64,000 bases of DNA from Charina bottae (Eukaryota > Chordata > Lepidosauria > Squamata > Charinaidae), in contig JALMGJ010000003.1 of assembly GCA_023362775.1 (NCBI GenBank), forward strand, positions 75,377,355 through 75,441,354. Direction: 5' to 3'. The notes under the pieces are model-generated. The model was given only the letters and a program-made list of their open reading frames with translations, was not told the origin of the DNA and searched no databases. Made by a program: the position numbers and the translations under genes. This document shows, piece after piece, positions 24,899 to 35,435 of this stretch (within the stretch, counting starts at the first letter, position 1; each line of letters begins with the position of its first letter).

Positions 24899-25208
24899 TT
24901 GGGATTGCAGAATGTAGGGAAAGCAAGTTTTTTCTGTCATAGTGTGATCCTGAACAAAAATCACTCTTTTGGATATAACTCTCAGATGAAAGAACAATAT
25001 TGTCAGTGGGAGTGAATTTTCCTTCTGGTGTTAATGGCTTTGGGGAGGGTACTATTTTCACTGGGAACACAGTAGAAACTTCCTCTTCCTTGATTAAAAT
25101 TGCAGATTCTTCATGCTTGCTATTACAAAAGCTAAGGAATTTCTCCATGCTGCATTTAATGTCAAATATAATTTGGCCGTCAGGAAGCCAATCCTCAGAA
25201 AATTCCAT
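24899..25208 (-). other. Unassigned antisense open frame of about 100 codons
   Basis: The frame reads MEFSEDWLPDGQIIFDIKCS near its start and is uninterrupted to the SINE at 24882. Just upstream on the same strand, one frame away, comes a charged EKENERLKNGIF-like stretch, as if a longer coding sequence had been frameshifted. I do not recognise the family. It could be a retrocopy or a transposon gene fragment cut by the SINE, or chance. No start or splice context supports a live gene. Confidence 0.3.
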
Positions 25209-25976
25209 TCTTCAGTCTTTCATTTTCCTTTTCAATTCCAGAACCCAAATGTTTGTGTGGAAATTGCTATTTTAGAATTGTAAGGGTGTAGAAAATATTT
25301 GGTGGTTACTGAATCTAAGCTTGGCAATGAGATTTTTTTTTCAGGATTCCTGATATCTCTTCTACTAAATTAATTTGGAGCCAGGGGAACTTGTGACACA
25401 TATGGGGTAGTTCCATACAAAAGAAGAACTATTCATTTAGTCTAAAACCTGTTTCTAGAATGACATACCAAATAGCAGCAGGAAGCTCATGAGCATGATG
25501 TAAAAGTAATAGCACTTTTCTAATAATGTTCTCTTGCCATTAATATTCAGAGATATAGGCCCTGTTATTCTGGAGGGTAGATTCAGTCATCATGACTAGT
25601 TGTCATTAATGCCTTTATTAATTGGTCTAGTTTTCTTTTAAAAGGCATTTAAGTGGGTGGGATCATCACTATTTCTTATGTTAGTGAATTCCAAAGTTCA
25701 GCTATGTACTGTGTGCAGTTCAGTGCAGTCTCTGGGATCTATCAAAAGCACTTTTGATTGACTGACTGGATTCAAATATCTCATTGAGCCATGGTTTACT
25801 TAATCAGTGTTTATTGGCTAAAACACAACTGGCTAGATTCTACTAATATCATGAGCCAAAGCTAAACAAACTACATTATATCTTAGGCTGAAGAGAGAGT
25901 CCAGCCATTGTTTCACCAGTACAAGTTAAGTTTTGGAGAGAGTGGAACCTGGTGCCTTCCCAGAATGGTTAGGAGT
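25209..25976. other. Intronic DNA, nothing recognised
   Basis: No supported features. Confidence 0.4.
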
Positions 25977-25988
25977 ATGTTACCTGGA

Positions 25989-26214
25989 GCCAGTTTGGTG
26001 TAGTGGTTAAGGCGCCAGGCTAGAAACTGGCAGACTGTGAGTTCTAGTCTTGCCTTAGGCACAAAGCCAGCTGGGTGACTTTGGGCCAGTCACCTTCTCT
26101 GAGCCCTAGGAAGCAGGCAATGGCAAACCACTTCTGAAAAAGCTTGCCAAGAAAACTGCAGGGACTTGTCCAGGCAGTCACCAGGAGTCAATGCTGACTC
26201 AAAGGCACACATGC
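25989..26214 (+). mobile_element. Sauria-type SINE (complete) with target duplication
   Basis: The tRNA-like head GCCAGTTTGGTGTAGTGG and TTAAGGCGCCAGGCTAGAAA is followed by AGTTCTAGTCTTGCC (B-box-like), GGGTGACTTTGGGCCAGTCA, GGCAATGGCAAACCACTTCT and the tail CACCAGGAGTCAATGCTGACT. A 12-bp duplication ATGTTACCTGGA flanks it (25977-25988 and 26215-26226). Confidence 0.93.
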
Positions 26215-26226
26215 ATGTTACCTGGA

Positions 26227-27189
26227 AGTCCCACTCAGTTGGATGTTGTCTTACCAACTTAGTTAGAAGGCATCAGATTGGAGAAGGCTGAGATAGGAAT
26301 GCCAGCAAAAGGAATATATGCTTCTGATTACCATATGGTGCATTTATTGGGGTCTAGGATTGGAACAGGAATTAATTTAATTTCAAGTATCCAATAACTT
26401 TTGAATAAGCTTAAATTGTTTACTTGCCTCATTCATGCTAAGGGGGAAATGAGTCAAGTAATGCACTGTTGAAACTGATTGCCAAAGGATTCAAGAGAGA
26501 GATAACATGATATGTACTATACAGGGTGGGAAAAAGAGTCCTCAGTCATCATAACTAATTAGGAGGAAATGGTCATAATTTGAAAGAAGTTGTAGAGAAC
26601 AATTTTTATTGCTTTTTTTTCTGGGATTCTCTGTATGTCCATCTATTAAAATTCCCTAAGTATATACTGTACATTTTATTTTGTTCCCAGTAGGTATTTT
26701 CTTGAGTGCCAAGAAACCCAGTTTATATTTGGGAAAAAAAGAAGCAACTATCTAGTCCTCAAACAGTAACAAACAATGCAGATCAAGTAGGATATATGCT
26801 AAAGGGCTTGAAGTGGATAAAAGGGGTCAGTCTTATTACAGCTTCTATAACTTATCTATGTAATAAAAGATTTTGCAGAAGCTGACTCATGTCTTTCACA
26901 TTTCAATGGTAGGATTTCAAAATAGGAGTCTGCAGAAGTGGAATGTTTCTACCATCTGCATCTTGGCACCTGCTATGTTCATTAAAATAATATGCAAAAT
27001 ATGTTAATTAGAAACCGTTCCAAACTTGTATACATGCTCTCAGTAGCACAAGTAACTCATTTTCCACCTTTACCCTTTGAAAAATATGAATTTCTTTCCT
27101 ACCGCTGAAGCCTGACCAAAAATAATCCATCCATCAAGCTTTAAATTAAAATGCATCATAAGATACCTATGATTTAAGTGTACTTCCTT
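26227..27189. other. Intronic DNA, nothing recognised
   Basis: AT-rich, no supported features. Confidence 0.4.
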
Positions 27190-27261
27190 GTGGAGTCCTT
27201 GGTGCTCTCTGAGCCTTGTTGTTTTCTTGCAGACGTTTCATTGCCAAGCTAGGCAACATCT

Positions 27262-28392
27262 TCAGTGCGAAAAAGGAGTGGGACTTGCTCTCTGTTCATA
27301 TACCCTGGCTTGTCCTGCCTGTGTTGGTGGGGGTGTTGTACTCTCCTTGGTAGTTCCTTGGTTGAGCTGTTGTTTGCTGCTTGGTTGATTGACTGAATTA
27401 ATAGTTCCTTGATTAGGCTCTATTGTGTTGTTTGATTGCTTCTCTGGTGCTAATCTTGGTGTTAATCTTTGCCTACCTGGGTGTTGATTGCTGGCAAGGA
27501 GGTGTTCTGGTCTTCTGGCTTTTCTATTGTCTCTTATGAATGGTAAGTAAATGTTGTTTACCTCTATGTATCTGTTGATGGCTGCTTTGTCTGAGTGCCA
27601 AGCTTCCAGGAATTCTCTAGCATTTTTGGATTTGGCTTGGTTTAAGATGCTCACAGTTTCCCAGTTGAAAGTATGGTTAAGTCTGTCCATGTGTTGTGAG
27701 ATTAAGGAGTTTTCATCGTGTCTTCTGACTGCTAGTTGGTGTTCGTGGATGCGTTCTGCTAGTCTTCTGCCAGTCTGTCCTACATAGTGGCTGCTACAGT
27801 CCTTACACTGTATGTTGTAGATAACTCCTGTTTTTTCTTCTTGGGCTACTGGATCTTTTGGGTTACCTACGATGTTCTGAAGGGTTTTGGTTGGTTTATG
27901 TGCTCCGGTGATGCCATGTGTTTGTAACAGTCTATTAGTAGTTTCTGAGCTGTTTCTGATGTATGGCAGTGCAATCCTTTTCATAGCTTCTGTTGGTTTT
28001 GCTGTGGTGGGTTGAGTGGTCAGGCACTTTTTGATAAAGTTGCATGGATATCCATTTTGCTGGAAGATGCTATATAAGTGGTCTGTTTCCTTTTTCTGGT
28101 GTTCTGGGTTGCTGCAGTGTGTTTGTGCTCGTCTGAATAGTGTTCTTACACAGCTCCTCTTGTGGGAGGTTGGGTTATTGCTTTGGTAGTGGAGCGCTTG
28201 GTTAGTGTGGGTAGATTTCTGGTAGACTTGTGTTTCTAGAATGCCATCATTTCCTCTACTGATGAGGATGTCCAAGAAGGGTAGTGTGTTGTTGTTTTCT
28301 TCTTCCCTTGTGAATTTTATTCCTTTGAAGATGATGTTGATGGTTTCATGTGTTTCCTCCAGTTGTTCCTTTTTTATTATGACGAAGGTGTC
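27262..28392 (-). pseudogene. Penelope-like ORF, GIY-YIG endonuclease half
   Basis: The frame resumes TFVIIKKEQLEETHETINII directly after the LTR, continues through the RT thumb and linker, and reaches the endonuclease region with GVIYNIQCKDCSSHYVGQTG and RLAERIHEH. These fit the GIY-YIG nuclease with the CxxC of Penelope elements, which makes the target nick. It ends in a stop at 27262. No stop or frameshift is seen over about 375 codons. Confidence 0.92.
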
Positions 28393-28773
28393 TGTCAGGA
28401 CTCTGATAAGCACTTAGAGCCCTACCATTAAGAAACCATTGACGAAGACAAAGAGGAAGCGAAACGAACAAGGAAGCGGCAATCAGCGCCGGAACGAAAA
28501 CAATAACCCACAAGCAACCACAGCCTAACGATGATGGACGGGCAATTAAAGAACGATACTTACCTGACCCGGCCATGGGACTGGTCACCTCGGGAGGGGG
28601 TGGGATCCAAAGGGAAGAAAGGGTTAAATAGCCAAACGCATCCAAGCCCCACATTCCTGTCTTTCTTGAAGCTAACTCGTGTACAACCAAATAAACGTTT
28701 GCTTCCCAATCCGAGCGTGTGCGCGTGGTTATTGGGAGAAACGTTGGCGACCCACATTGTAGCATTCCTGACA
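28393..28773 (+). mobile_element. Solo LTR inserted in the Penelope RT
   Basis: The 381-bp insert starts TGTCAGGA and ends TCCTGACA, an 8-bp inverted repeat with the TG..CA ends of an LTR. On the plus strand a TATA-like TTAAATA lies near 28624 and AATAAA at 28690-28695. No gag-pol sequence is present, so it is a solo LTR left by recombination. GTC is found on both sides (28390-28392 and 28774-28776). A 5-bp duplication GTGTC with loss of one GT on the right would also fit. It falls exactly between the codons for YVDD and the following TFVI. Confidence 0.88.
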
Positions 28774-29670
28774 GTCATCTACATACCGGATCCATACTTT
28801 GGGTTGTATGCGTGGGAGTGTTATTCTTTCTAGACGTTGCATTACTATCTCTGCTATGAGTCCTGAGAGTGGTGATCCCATAGGTGTTCCTTTGATTTGT
28901 TGGTATATTTGTCCATCAAACTGAAAGTAGGTGGTGAGGCAGAGGTTGATGAGGTCCATGATTCTGGGTGTTTTGATCTTGGTGTATCTAGTTAGGTCAG
29001 GTGTGTTGCGTAGAGCTACTGCCATGGATTCAATCTCTAGTGCTTGGTCTATGGATGTAAAGAGTGCAGTGACATCAAATGACACCATAATTTCATTTTC
29101 ATCTATTTTTAGGTCTTTGATTTTCTGGAGGCACTGTAGTGGAGAGTTGATGGAGTATTCGCTTTCCTCTGTGAGATGCCCAAGTTTTCTTGTAAGTTCT
29201 TTAACTATGTTGTATGTGGGGGTCCCTGCTAACAATACAATTGGACGGAGCAGTATGTTGGGCTTGTGTATTTTGGGCCATCCATAGAAGCGTGGGATGA
29301 TGGGTCCACTGCTTTTCACCCGCCTCTGTTCTTCTTTTGTGATTTGACCTTTCTTGGTTAGGTCGTTGAGGATTCTTTTGACCTGGTTGTCCAGTTTCTG
29401 TATGGGATTGGTGTTTAGTGGGTTGTAGGTTTCTTTGTCCTCAAGTAAGTCTTTGGCTTTTTGTATATATTGCGATCTGTCCATAATGACAGTGGTGCGG
29501 CCCTTGTCTGCTGGGAGGATGATGATAGTTTGGTCCATCTTTAGTTTTTTGAGGGCTGCTCTGTCCTCTGCTTTCAGTTGGTTCTGTTTCCATGTCCTTC
29601 TGGTTTGCGGTATGATTATCTGTCTTCTCTTTGATTGGTACTTCCTTGTTTTAAAGCTACTAAACCCCAT
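28774..29670 (-). pseudogene. Penelope-like ORF, reverse transcriptase half
   Basis: The frame encodes the RT domain with ADKGRTTVIMDR, FYGWPKIHKP, motif A SFDVTALFTSID, motif B GTPMGSPLSGLIAEI and motif C RYVDD. Penelope RTs are related to telomerase and copy their RNA at a nicked target. The frame runs without a stop for about 300 codons and is cut immediately after YVDD by the LTR at 28773. The N-terminal part is missing because the element is 5'-truncated. Confidence 0.93.
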
Positions 29671-29690
29671 GTGTCTGTACCCATTCTAAC

Positions 29691-29873
29691 GGTTTCGACA
29701 TTTTTCTTTGCTGAAAATTAAAATTCTGTTTTCATCAGGAGCCATTAACATTCTGCCATGGGAGCTGAAGTAGGTTGACATGACACTGCCCTTTTTTTAC
29801 CCATGAAGATTAGAATGCCCAACATCAGGGCTCTTGCTCAACATATTTAATGTGCATGCAGGGAGGAAGGATA
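29691..29873. other. Short intronic gap
   Basis: Nothing recognised between the Penelope element and the hAT MITE. Confidence 0.4.
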
Positions 29874-29881
29874 ATCTATTG

Positions 29882-30140
29882 CAGAGCTTTCCAAACTGTG
29901 TGTCGCAACAGGTTAGTGTGTCGGCTGCAGTGTCTGGGTGTGTCGCGGCTGCTGCTGCCTCCGAACCCTGCCAGGATTCCGTGCAGGTCCTAGTGCCTGC
30001 CTAGTGCCTTGCTGCCTCCAAACCTGCTGTGATTCCGCACAGGTCCTAGTGCCTGCCTTGTGCCCTGCTGTAAGAGTGTGTCGCGAAATGATGCATGTCT
30101 AAAAAATGTGTCACCAACATGAAAAGTTTGGAAAGTTCTG
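29882..30140. mobile_element. hAT MITE (CAGAGCTTTCCAAACT family)
   Basis: A 259-bp element with ends CAGAGCTTTCCAAACT and AGTTTGGAAAGTTCTG and a perfect 8-bp duplication ATCTATTG (29874-29881, 30141-30148). The interior (GTGTCGCGGCTGCTGCTGCC, CGCACAGGTCCTAGTGCCTG) matches the copies at 41.0 and 48.1 kb, in the opposite orientation. Confidence 0.94.
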
Positions 30141-30148
30141 ATCTATTG

Positions 30149-31112
30149 TGTTTCAGCCTCCCCCGTGGGTTACCTAAATATATTTGTTATCAAACAGTTT
30201 GGAGGAGTACCATCTTAGTCTCTGGAATGGCATGATTAGTAACTACCTTGTTAACACCGTCTATCAGCTACTGGAATTTGCCCCCACATCACGCTTCTTG
30301 TATGTTCTGTTACATATTTGGTAGGGGACTGCACTATTCATTTAATCTCTGAGGCACCATTATGATAACAAGATGTTTGGGAACAGGACCTTCCACAGTA
30401 TAGCTATTCACAGTTGTTAGACCTTAATATAAGATAGCTAAATCACCTTGCCTTTTGCACTTTATTTCTTTTATTAGACTTTATAAACTACTGACTTCTG
30501 AAATACCCCAGTGATTTGCAACATAAAGGTAAAATCTTAAAGTGAGGTTAAAAGTAAGGATATTAAAAGTGTATGAAAATGTTCAATTAAAAATGTGTCT
30601 GAAGGTATGCATTTTTAAGTCTTTAAAAAGTGAACAGAGAGGTGAGCCCTCTCCACTGAGAAGGGAGTGGCAGTGCAGAGAAGATTCAGTCCCACAGTGT
30701 GAATATCCTCAGATTACCTCAGCGAGCAGGATGGGCAGGGGTAGATACAAAGGCAGGGAATGGCACTGCAACCGCTTCTTTGTTATACCACTTGAGATTG
30801 AATGAGAGAAGTGGAGTGTAAATACTTTAAATTGGTACATTAAATAATGTTGCATTCATTGGTTGTTTTGAAACCCAAGGGAGCCCTTTGTTTTTATGTC
30901 TCCAAACTGGTCCATCCATTATGTGGAATGGTCTTTTTTAAGACCATAATTGTTTAAAGGTTGCAATTTCAAATGTAAGAGAAGGAAATGGGAAGGAGTA
31001 TATATTAAAGACTGAAATAAAAGGAAAAATAGGTATGTTGTGTTTTGATGAAACTTGGAGAAAGAAAAAAGATGAATTAAGGTGGTCTGAACTTCTGGAG
31101 TAGAGTGGTGAA
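30149..31112. other. Intronic DNA, nothing recognised
   Basis: AT-rich, no supported exon or repeat. Confidence 0.4.
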
Positions 31113-31582
31113 TGTAAGGCCCCTGCTTACACTGTTTTACCCAAGTTCCTGAAGTTACCAATAACAGTCTTGAGTCGAGGCTTGGAGATTTAAAGTAACA
31201 GCATTTATTTTGGCCAAGACAAAGCTGGGTGGAGGTCTCCACTCCACAGGCATCATGACAGTAAAATGCCTGGGAAGATCCACACACACACACACATACA
31301 AGTACAGTACTTATATAGGGTTTGCAAAGCTCAGTAAGAAAGCATAATGAACTCTCCTCCTAGTAACAGGGCAAGGTTCCTAAATCTGCATTGCTAGCAG
31401 TAAGCATACTTAGAGACCTCCAGGGGCAGTCTTCATGTCTCCTGGTATTCCAAACTATCCTTGGAGAGCGTTATCTCCCTAGAGACAACAGCAAGATCCC
31501 TGTGTCTCCTTTCACCTAGTTTCTAACGGCAAGCAGTTTCCAAAAGCAAGATGGCGTTGGTTAAGCTAAGCTAACCCTTACA
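31113..31582 (-). mobile_element. Probable solo LTR
   Basis: The 470-bp block starts TGTAAGG and ends CCTTACA, a 7-bp inverted repeat with LTR-type ends. Read on the minus strand it has a TATA box (CTATATAAG, plus 31311-31318) about 105 bp before AATAAA (plus 31204-31209), then about 90 bp to the end, which is the U3-R-U5 layout. It contains a short (CA)n. The 5-bp flanks (GTGAA and CATAT) do not match, and no internal retroviral genes are seen. Confidence 0.65.
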
Positions 31583-31595
31583 CATATATGGAAAT

Positions 31596-31680
31596 GATTT
31601 GTTTATTTATTTATTTTTCAAATTTCGACACTGCCCATCTCGCACAAAGCGACTCTTAAATATAGGTTTAATTCTGAATA
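31596..31680 (-). repeat. L2 3' tail fragment
   Basis: (TTTA)n followed by GACACTGCCCATCTCGCAC and AAAGCGACTCT is the antisense of an L2 3' end. Confidence 0.55.
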
Positions 31681-32004
31681 AAAAAGCTAAACTGGTGCCA
31701 TCTAGATTGTTTTATGTGTATAGGAAAATAGGAATTCATAGCTGGGTGATAGTTGCATGATATGCTCCAGGGAATAGTAATAATGAAAGAATCACAGATG
31801 GGTTTTTAGGAAAAATCGTACAATATTCTGAATGGATGTGATTCCAGGACAAGGTTATTCTGTTATATGGCATGAATGGATGGGTGAGAAAGAAGCAAGA
31901 GACTAAAGAAAAAGTGACTGGGCCATTTGGAGACCCAAGAATGAATGAGAATGATGCTTGTTTGGTGAGTATATTTTAGAAAAAGTTCTAATTCCAATAT
32001 ATGG
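31681..32004. other. Intronic DNA, nothing recognised
   Basis: No supported features. Confidence 0.4.
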
Positions 32005-32088
32005 TTTAAGGATAAATCGCCCAGAGTCTACTGCTGTAGAGATGGGTGGTGATAAATTTGAATAATAAATAAAATAAATAATAAATGT
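32005..32088 (+). repeat. L2 3' tail fragment
   Basis: AAATCGCCCAGAGTCTACTG, GAGATGGGTGGTGATAAATT and (AATAAATA)n form an L2-type 3' end on the plus strand. Confidence 0.6.
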
Positions 32089-32211
32089 AATTCATACATA
32101 CACATGGCACCCCTCTCCCCAAATCCTGCTCTCCTGCCTCATTGTGGTAGGGATTATTCCTGGGAGGGATGTGTGAAGAATGCCAGGAGGTGTGCCAAGA
32201 GTACACCACTA

Positions 32212-32212
<1 letters not shown>

Positions 32213-32243
<31 letters not shown>
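32213..32243. repeat. Microsatellite (AC)n
   Basis: About 15 uninterrupted AC units. Confidence 0.97.
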
Positions 32244-32246
<3 letters not shown>

Positions 32247-33049
32247 TCCTGAAATGCCCAGGACCAACTATAGAAATGCTTTAAAACATATTTAGAACTC
32301 CTGCAGTTCCTGGGAGAAATGTGACCTTTTGAACTTCTGTAGCTTCTTCTAGAACTAAAATAGTGTTTTAATAGAAAATCCAGCCAAAAATCCAAATATG
32401 AATGCATACAGTACATGGAAAGTATTACTCAGTGGAACTTCTTTTCCACAAAACTTCAGTAGTATTAAGCTACTGCTACCATACTTATTATATTTATTTG
32501 GATCACTTGTGTATGGAAAATGTTAGATTTAGGGCATGTTCGCGTGGTATATTTTTTCCCTCCAAAGCGTTTTGAAGTTTTTGCTCCTGGTGACCTGCAA
32601 ATTCTGAGCACTGCAGAAGAGAGCATCAAGAGCTAATCCATGCTTCCTCCAGCCAACAGAGGAAAGTGCAAAACCATCATTAAGTGCTCCCCTCCTGAAC
32701 TCCAGCAGCTAATGGAGTTACGAAAATCCTGTTCCCTCTGCTCCACACAGAAAGGAGAAAAAAGTAAATTGCTAGCATCCCAGTATTTTCAGTATCAGTG
32801 TAAATACAGTATTTGCTAAGTCATTTTGCAAAAAGTGTGAAGTGTGAGTATGAGGGGAAAGCTGTTTAGCCCTTAACGTGTAAATTTTCCTGATATAAAC
32901 TCCAGTGAAAGCTGTGGCAATTACATGCAACCAATGTTTGTAAGTTGTTATGTAGCATCTGTATTTGTGGCGGGGGAGGGAGACGGAATGATGGCTTGCT
33001 TGCTTCCAGAGATAGGGAGGCATGGTAAAGTATGATTGGTGTATACCAC
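32244..33049. other. Intronic DNA, nothing recognised
   Basis: No supported features. Confidence 0.4.
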
Positions 33050-33308
33050 TAATAGAAGGTGAGGGTTGGCCTGGTCACTCTTGAGCTTCCGGAGGTCCCT
33101 CAAGATTTGGTTATGCCAGCAGGCCTGGGGACCTCATTGGACAGATGAACTAGTGAGGTGGCTCCCTAATTTTTAACATCCCTTTGTCTTTTATTCTTTG
33201 TTTTAGTTGGTTTTTTAATATTTTAAATGTATTTATTGATTGTTTTTAGCTCTTTGTATGCTGCCCAGAGTCACTTGTTTGTGAGATGGGTGGCTATATA
33301 AATTTGAA
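33050..33308 (+). mobile_element. L2 LINE 3' end
   Basis: Plus-strand CTTCCGGAGGTCCCTCAAGA encodes the C-terminal L2-type stretch (FRRSLKIWLCQQAWG-like), followed by the 3' untranslated TGCCCAGAGTCACTTG and GAGATGGGTGGCTATATAAA. It runs straight into (AAAT)n. Confidence 0.75.
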
Positions 33309-33311
33309 AAA

Positions 33312-33397
<86 letters not shown>
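33309..33397. repeat. Compound microsatellite (AAAT)n(AAGC)n
   Basis: The L2 tail repeat AAAT (about 8 units) changes abruptly into AAGC (about 14 units), which suggests expansion of a tail variant. Confidence 0.95.
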
Positions 33398-33398
<1 letters not shown>

Positions 33399-34020
33399 GG
33401 AAATCAAGCTTGGAGCTTTTTTTTTTTTTACCGGGATCATAAAACTGAGTAGAGGGATAAGGATCGGAAATACCAGTAGGGCTGCCTGTGAAATCTGCTA
33501 CAGAGATTTGAATTCAGGCTATGTGAGATAGGACAAAGCCAGGGTTGCTGTAACTGAAGAAATAGCCTGCCCCCAAACCCATGGAACTCAAGCCTTAAAA
33601 ATTATAAATTGAAGTTTGCAATTTGACCAGCACTGTTCTGGAACTGAAAAAAAAAATAACCTTAGCTGCTCAAGAAGGACAGTGTTGTGGGAACACAGAA
33701 ATGCAATGCTGATGCCAGATTGGCATAAATGCTGCATATGGAAGAGTCCTAATCATATCCAAAATGAGGGAAAATAATAGGGGTCTGTCTCTGTTCTCAG
33801 CACACATTGTTTGTCTACATCTTTCATTTGTATTTTAAGGAAAATGAATCAAGTGTACTTGCTTTTTTCTTTCAGTTTGAAAGGCAGTTGTTGAGTCACT
33901 CAGCTCAGGTTGGCAGCTCAGTGCAGCTGCTCTTGAATAAGATTTTTCCCATTAGTTTTTCAGGAGAGAAACACTTCCAGAGTTGCAGATCTATCATAAA
34001 ATTCAAGGTTTGGGGATCAG
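33398..34020. other. Intronic DNA, nothing recognised
   Basis: No supported features. Confidence 0.4.
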
Positions 34021-34450
34021 AATCATAGAATGTAAGGTTTGGAAGGGCCTTTGAGATCAACTATAGGTAGTCCTCGTTTAGTGACTGCCTCATTTACTGA
34101 CCATTTGCAGTTATGACAATGATTAAAAAGTGACTTAACAACCAACCCTCACATTTATGACATTTGCAGGTCTGTAAAGCAAAGGAAAGCTGAAGGAAGA
34201 TCATAAGCATAGTCATGGTTTCACTTACTGACCACTTCACTTTACTGAGTTGCCGCTCCCAATTGTGGTCGCTAAATGAGGACTACCTATAGTCCAGCAT
34301 CCAGTGCAGGAATCCAACACTACTTCATCTGTAATAGATGGTCATCCAGTCTGTTTCAATAGCTCCAATGAAGTACGTAGCAATGTTGAATACTTACCAT
34401 TAAGGAGGACTAGACAACCCTGTGACCCATTGGGTCATCCTTTGAGAGAA
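34021..34450 (-). mobile_element. CR1 3' end, interrupted by a mariner MITE
   Basis: AATCATAGAATGTAAGGTTT, GGAAGGGCCTTTGAGATCAA and then, after the MITE, TAGTCCAGCATCCAGTGCAG read as the antisense of a CR1 3' end (TCCAACTCTATGATTCTATGATT type). The two parts join cleanly when 34064-34289 is removed. The limit to the right is uncertain. Confidence 0.7.
34064..34289. mobile_element. Tc1/mariner-type MITE inside CR1
   Basis: Inverted ends TAGGTAGTCCTCGTTTA and TAAATGAGGACTACCTA are flanked by TA at 34062-34063 and 34290-34291. The interior (TTTGCAGTTATGAC, GGTTTCACTTACTGACCACT) is a shorter relative of the element at 15975-16279. Confidence 0.9.
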
Positions 34451-34560
34451 AGGTTGTGCAGTCTGATGTGACCAGAATGAACATTACATTTTAGGCTGAC
34501 CATATTTTTTTCACCCCAATGCTGGACAGTCCCATGATCATCTAAGAGTATACAGTATAT

Positions 34561-35018
34561 AGAGCCAGTTTGGTCTAGTGGTTAAGGCAACGGGCTAGAA
34601 ACCAGGAGACTGAGAGTTCTAGTCCCACCTTAGGCATGAAAGCCGGCTGGGTGACCTTGGGCCAGTCGCGCTCTCTCAGCCCTGGGAAGGAGCCAATGGC
34701 AAACCAGGAGACTGAGAGTTCTAGTCCCACCTTAGGCATGAAAGCCGGCTGGGTGACCTTGGGCCAGTCACTCTCTCAGCCCTGGGAAGGAGCCAATGGC
34801 AAACCAGGAGACTGAGAGTTCTAGTCCCGCCTTAGGCATGAAAGCCAGCTGGGTGACCTTGGGCCAGTCACACACACACAGCCCAACTCACCTCACAGGG
34901 TTGCTGTTGTGGGGAAAATAGGAGGAGGAAGGAGCATTAGGTATGTTCGGCACATTGAGTTCTTTATAAAAATAATAAAGGTGGGATAAAAATTAAATAA
35001 ATAAACAAACAAATAAAT
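34561..35018 (+). mobile_element. tRNA-derived SINE with a triplicated head
   Basis: A single SINE would be about 240 bp; this one is about 458 bp. A 100-102-bp unit starting AAACCAGGAGACTGAGAGTT occurs at 34599-34700, 34701-34800 and from 34801. The first two units end GGGAAGGAGCCAATGGC, the body of Sauria-type SINEs. The third runs into a different 3' part (GGGTTGCTGTTGTGGGGAAA, AATAAAGGTGGGATAAAAAT, then (AAAT)n). The unit junctions read GGCAAACCAGGAG, so AAACCA is shared by the end of one unit and the start of the next. Confidence 0.93.
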
Positions 35019-35139
35019 ATCAAAAATAGAAAAATAATTGTAGTGGCAAACAAACTTAGTAGTATATAGATATCCTGATGTCCAATTGAAATCTACTTCC
35101 TTTAAATTATAACCCATTTTTTCTTGTCCTGTGTTTGTT

Positions 35140-35435
35140 TATTTAGCAGATTTATATAGCTGCCCATCTCATGAAACGTGACTCTGAGCAGTGTACAAAC
35201 ATCATGACAATAAAAACCATAAAACAAAGAAAAAAGAAAACATAAAAACCCAAGATTGCAGGAGAACAGCAAGGCTCACCATGGGACCCCCAAGGTTGAT
35301 GGAAAAACCATGTTTTGAGGGTTTTCCAGAAGGCAAGCAGGGATGGAGCCAACCTTACCTCAGAGGGAATGATGTTCCGGAGGGCAGGAGCCACAGCAGA
35401 AAATGCACACCATCTGGGTCCCACCAGATGGAGCT
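35140..35435 (-). mobile_element. L2 LINE 3' end
   Basis: The antisense frame reads CAFSAVAPALRNIIPSEVRL and then LKTWFFHQPWGS, the C-terminal L2 pattern also seen at 51.2 kb. The 3' untranslated part and (TTTA)n are at the left. Confidence 0.85.

Larger units (their letters stand above)
27190..29690 (-). mobile_element. Penelope-like retroelement, split by a solo LTR
   Basis: A Penelope-like element on the minus strand is 5'-truncated near 29690 and ends at about 27190. Its single gene encodes a reverse transcriptase followed by a GIY-YIG endonuclease. A 381-bp LTR (28393-28773) sits inside it. The two coding halves are both open, so the element had an intact or nearly intact frame when the LTR arrived. 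The 3' terminal words (GAAGATGTTGCCTAGCTTGG, AATGAAACGTCTGC on the minus strand) recur as a small fragment at 46.3 kb. Confidence 0.93.

Noticed and set aside
28556..28566. ATACTTACCTG, identical to the 5' end of U1 snRNA
   Set aside because: The sequence that follows diverges from U1 after a few bases, lacks the U1 stem-loops and lies inside an LTR. Chance or an LTR-specific motif is more likely.
33309..33397. CRISPR-like regular repeat
   Set aside because: It is a simple tetranucleotide run without spacers; no CRISPR array is expected or seen in this vertebrate DNA.
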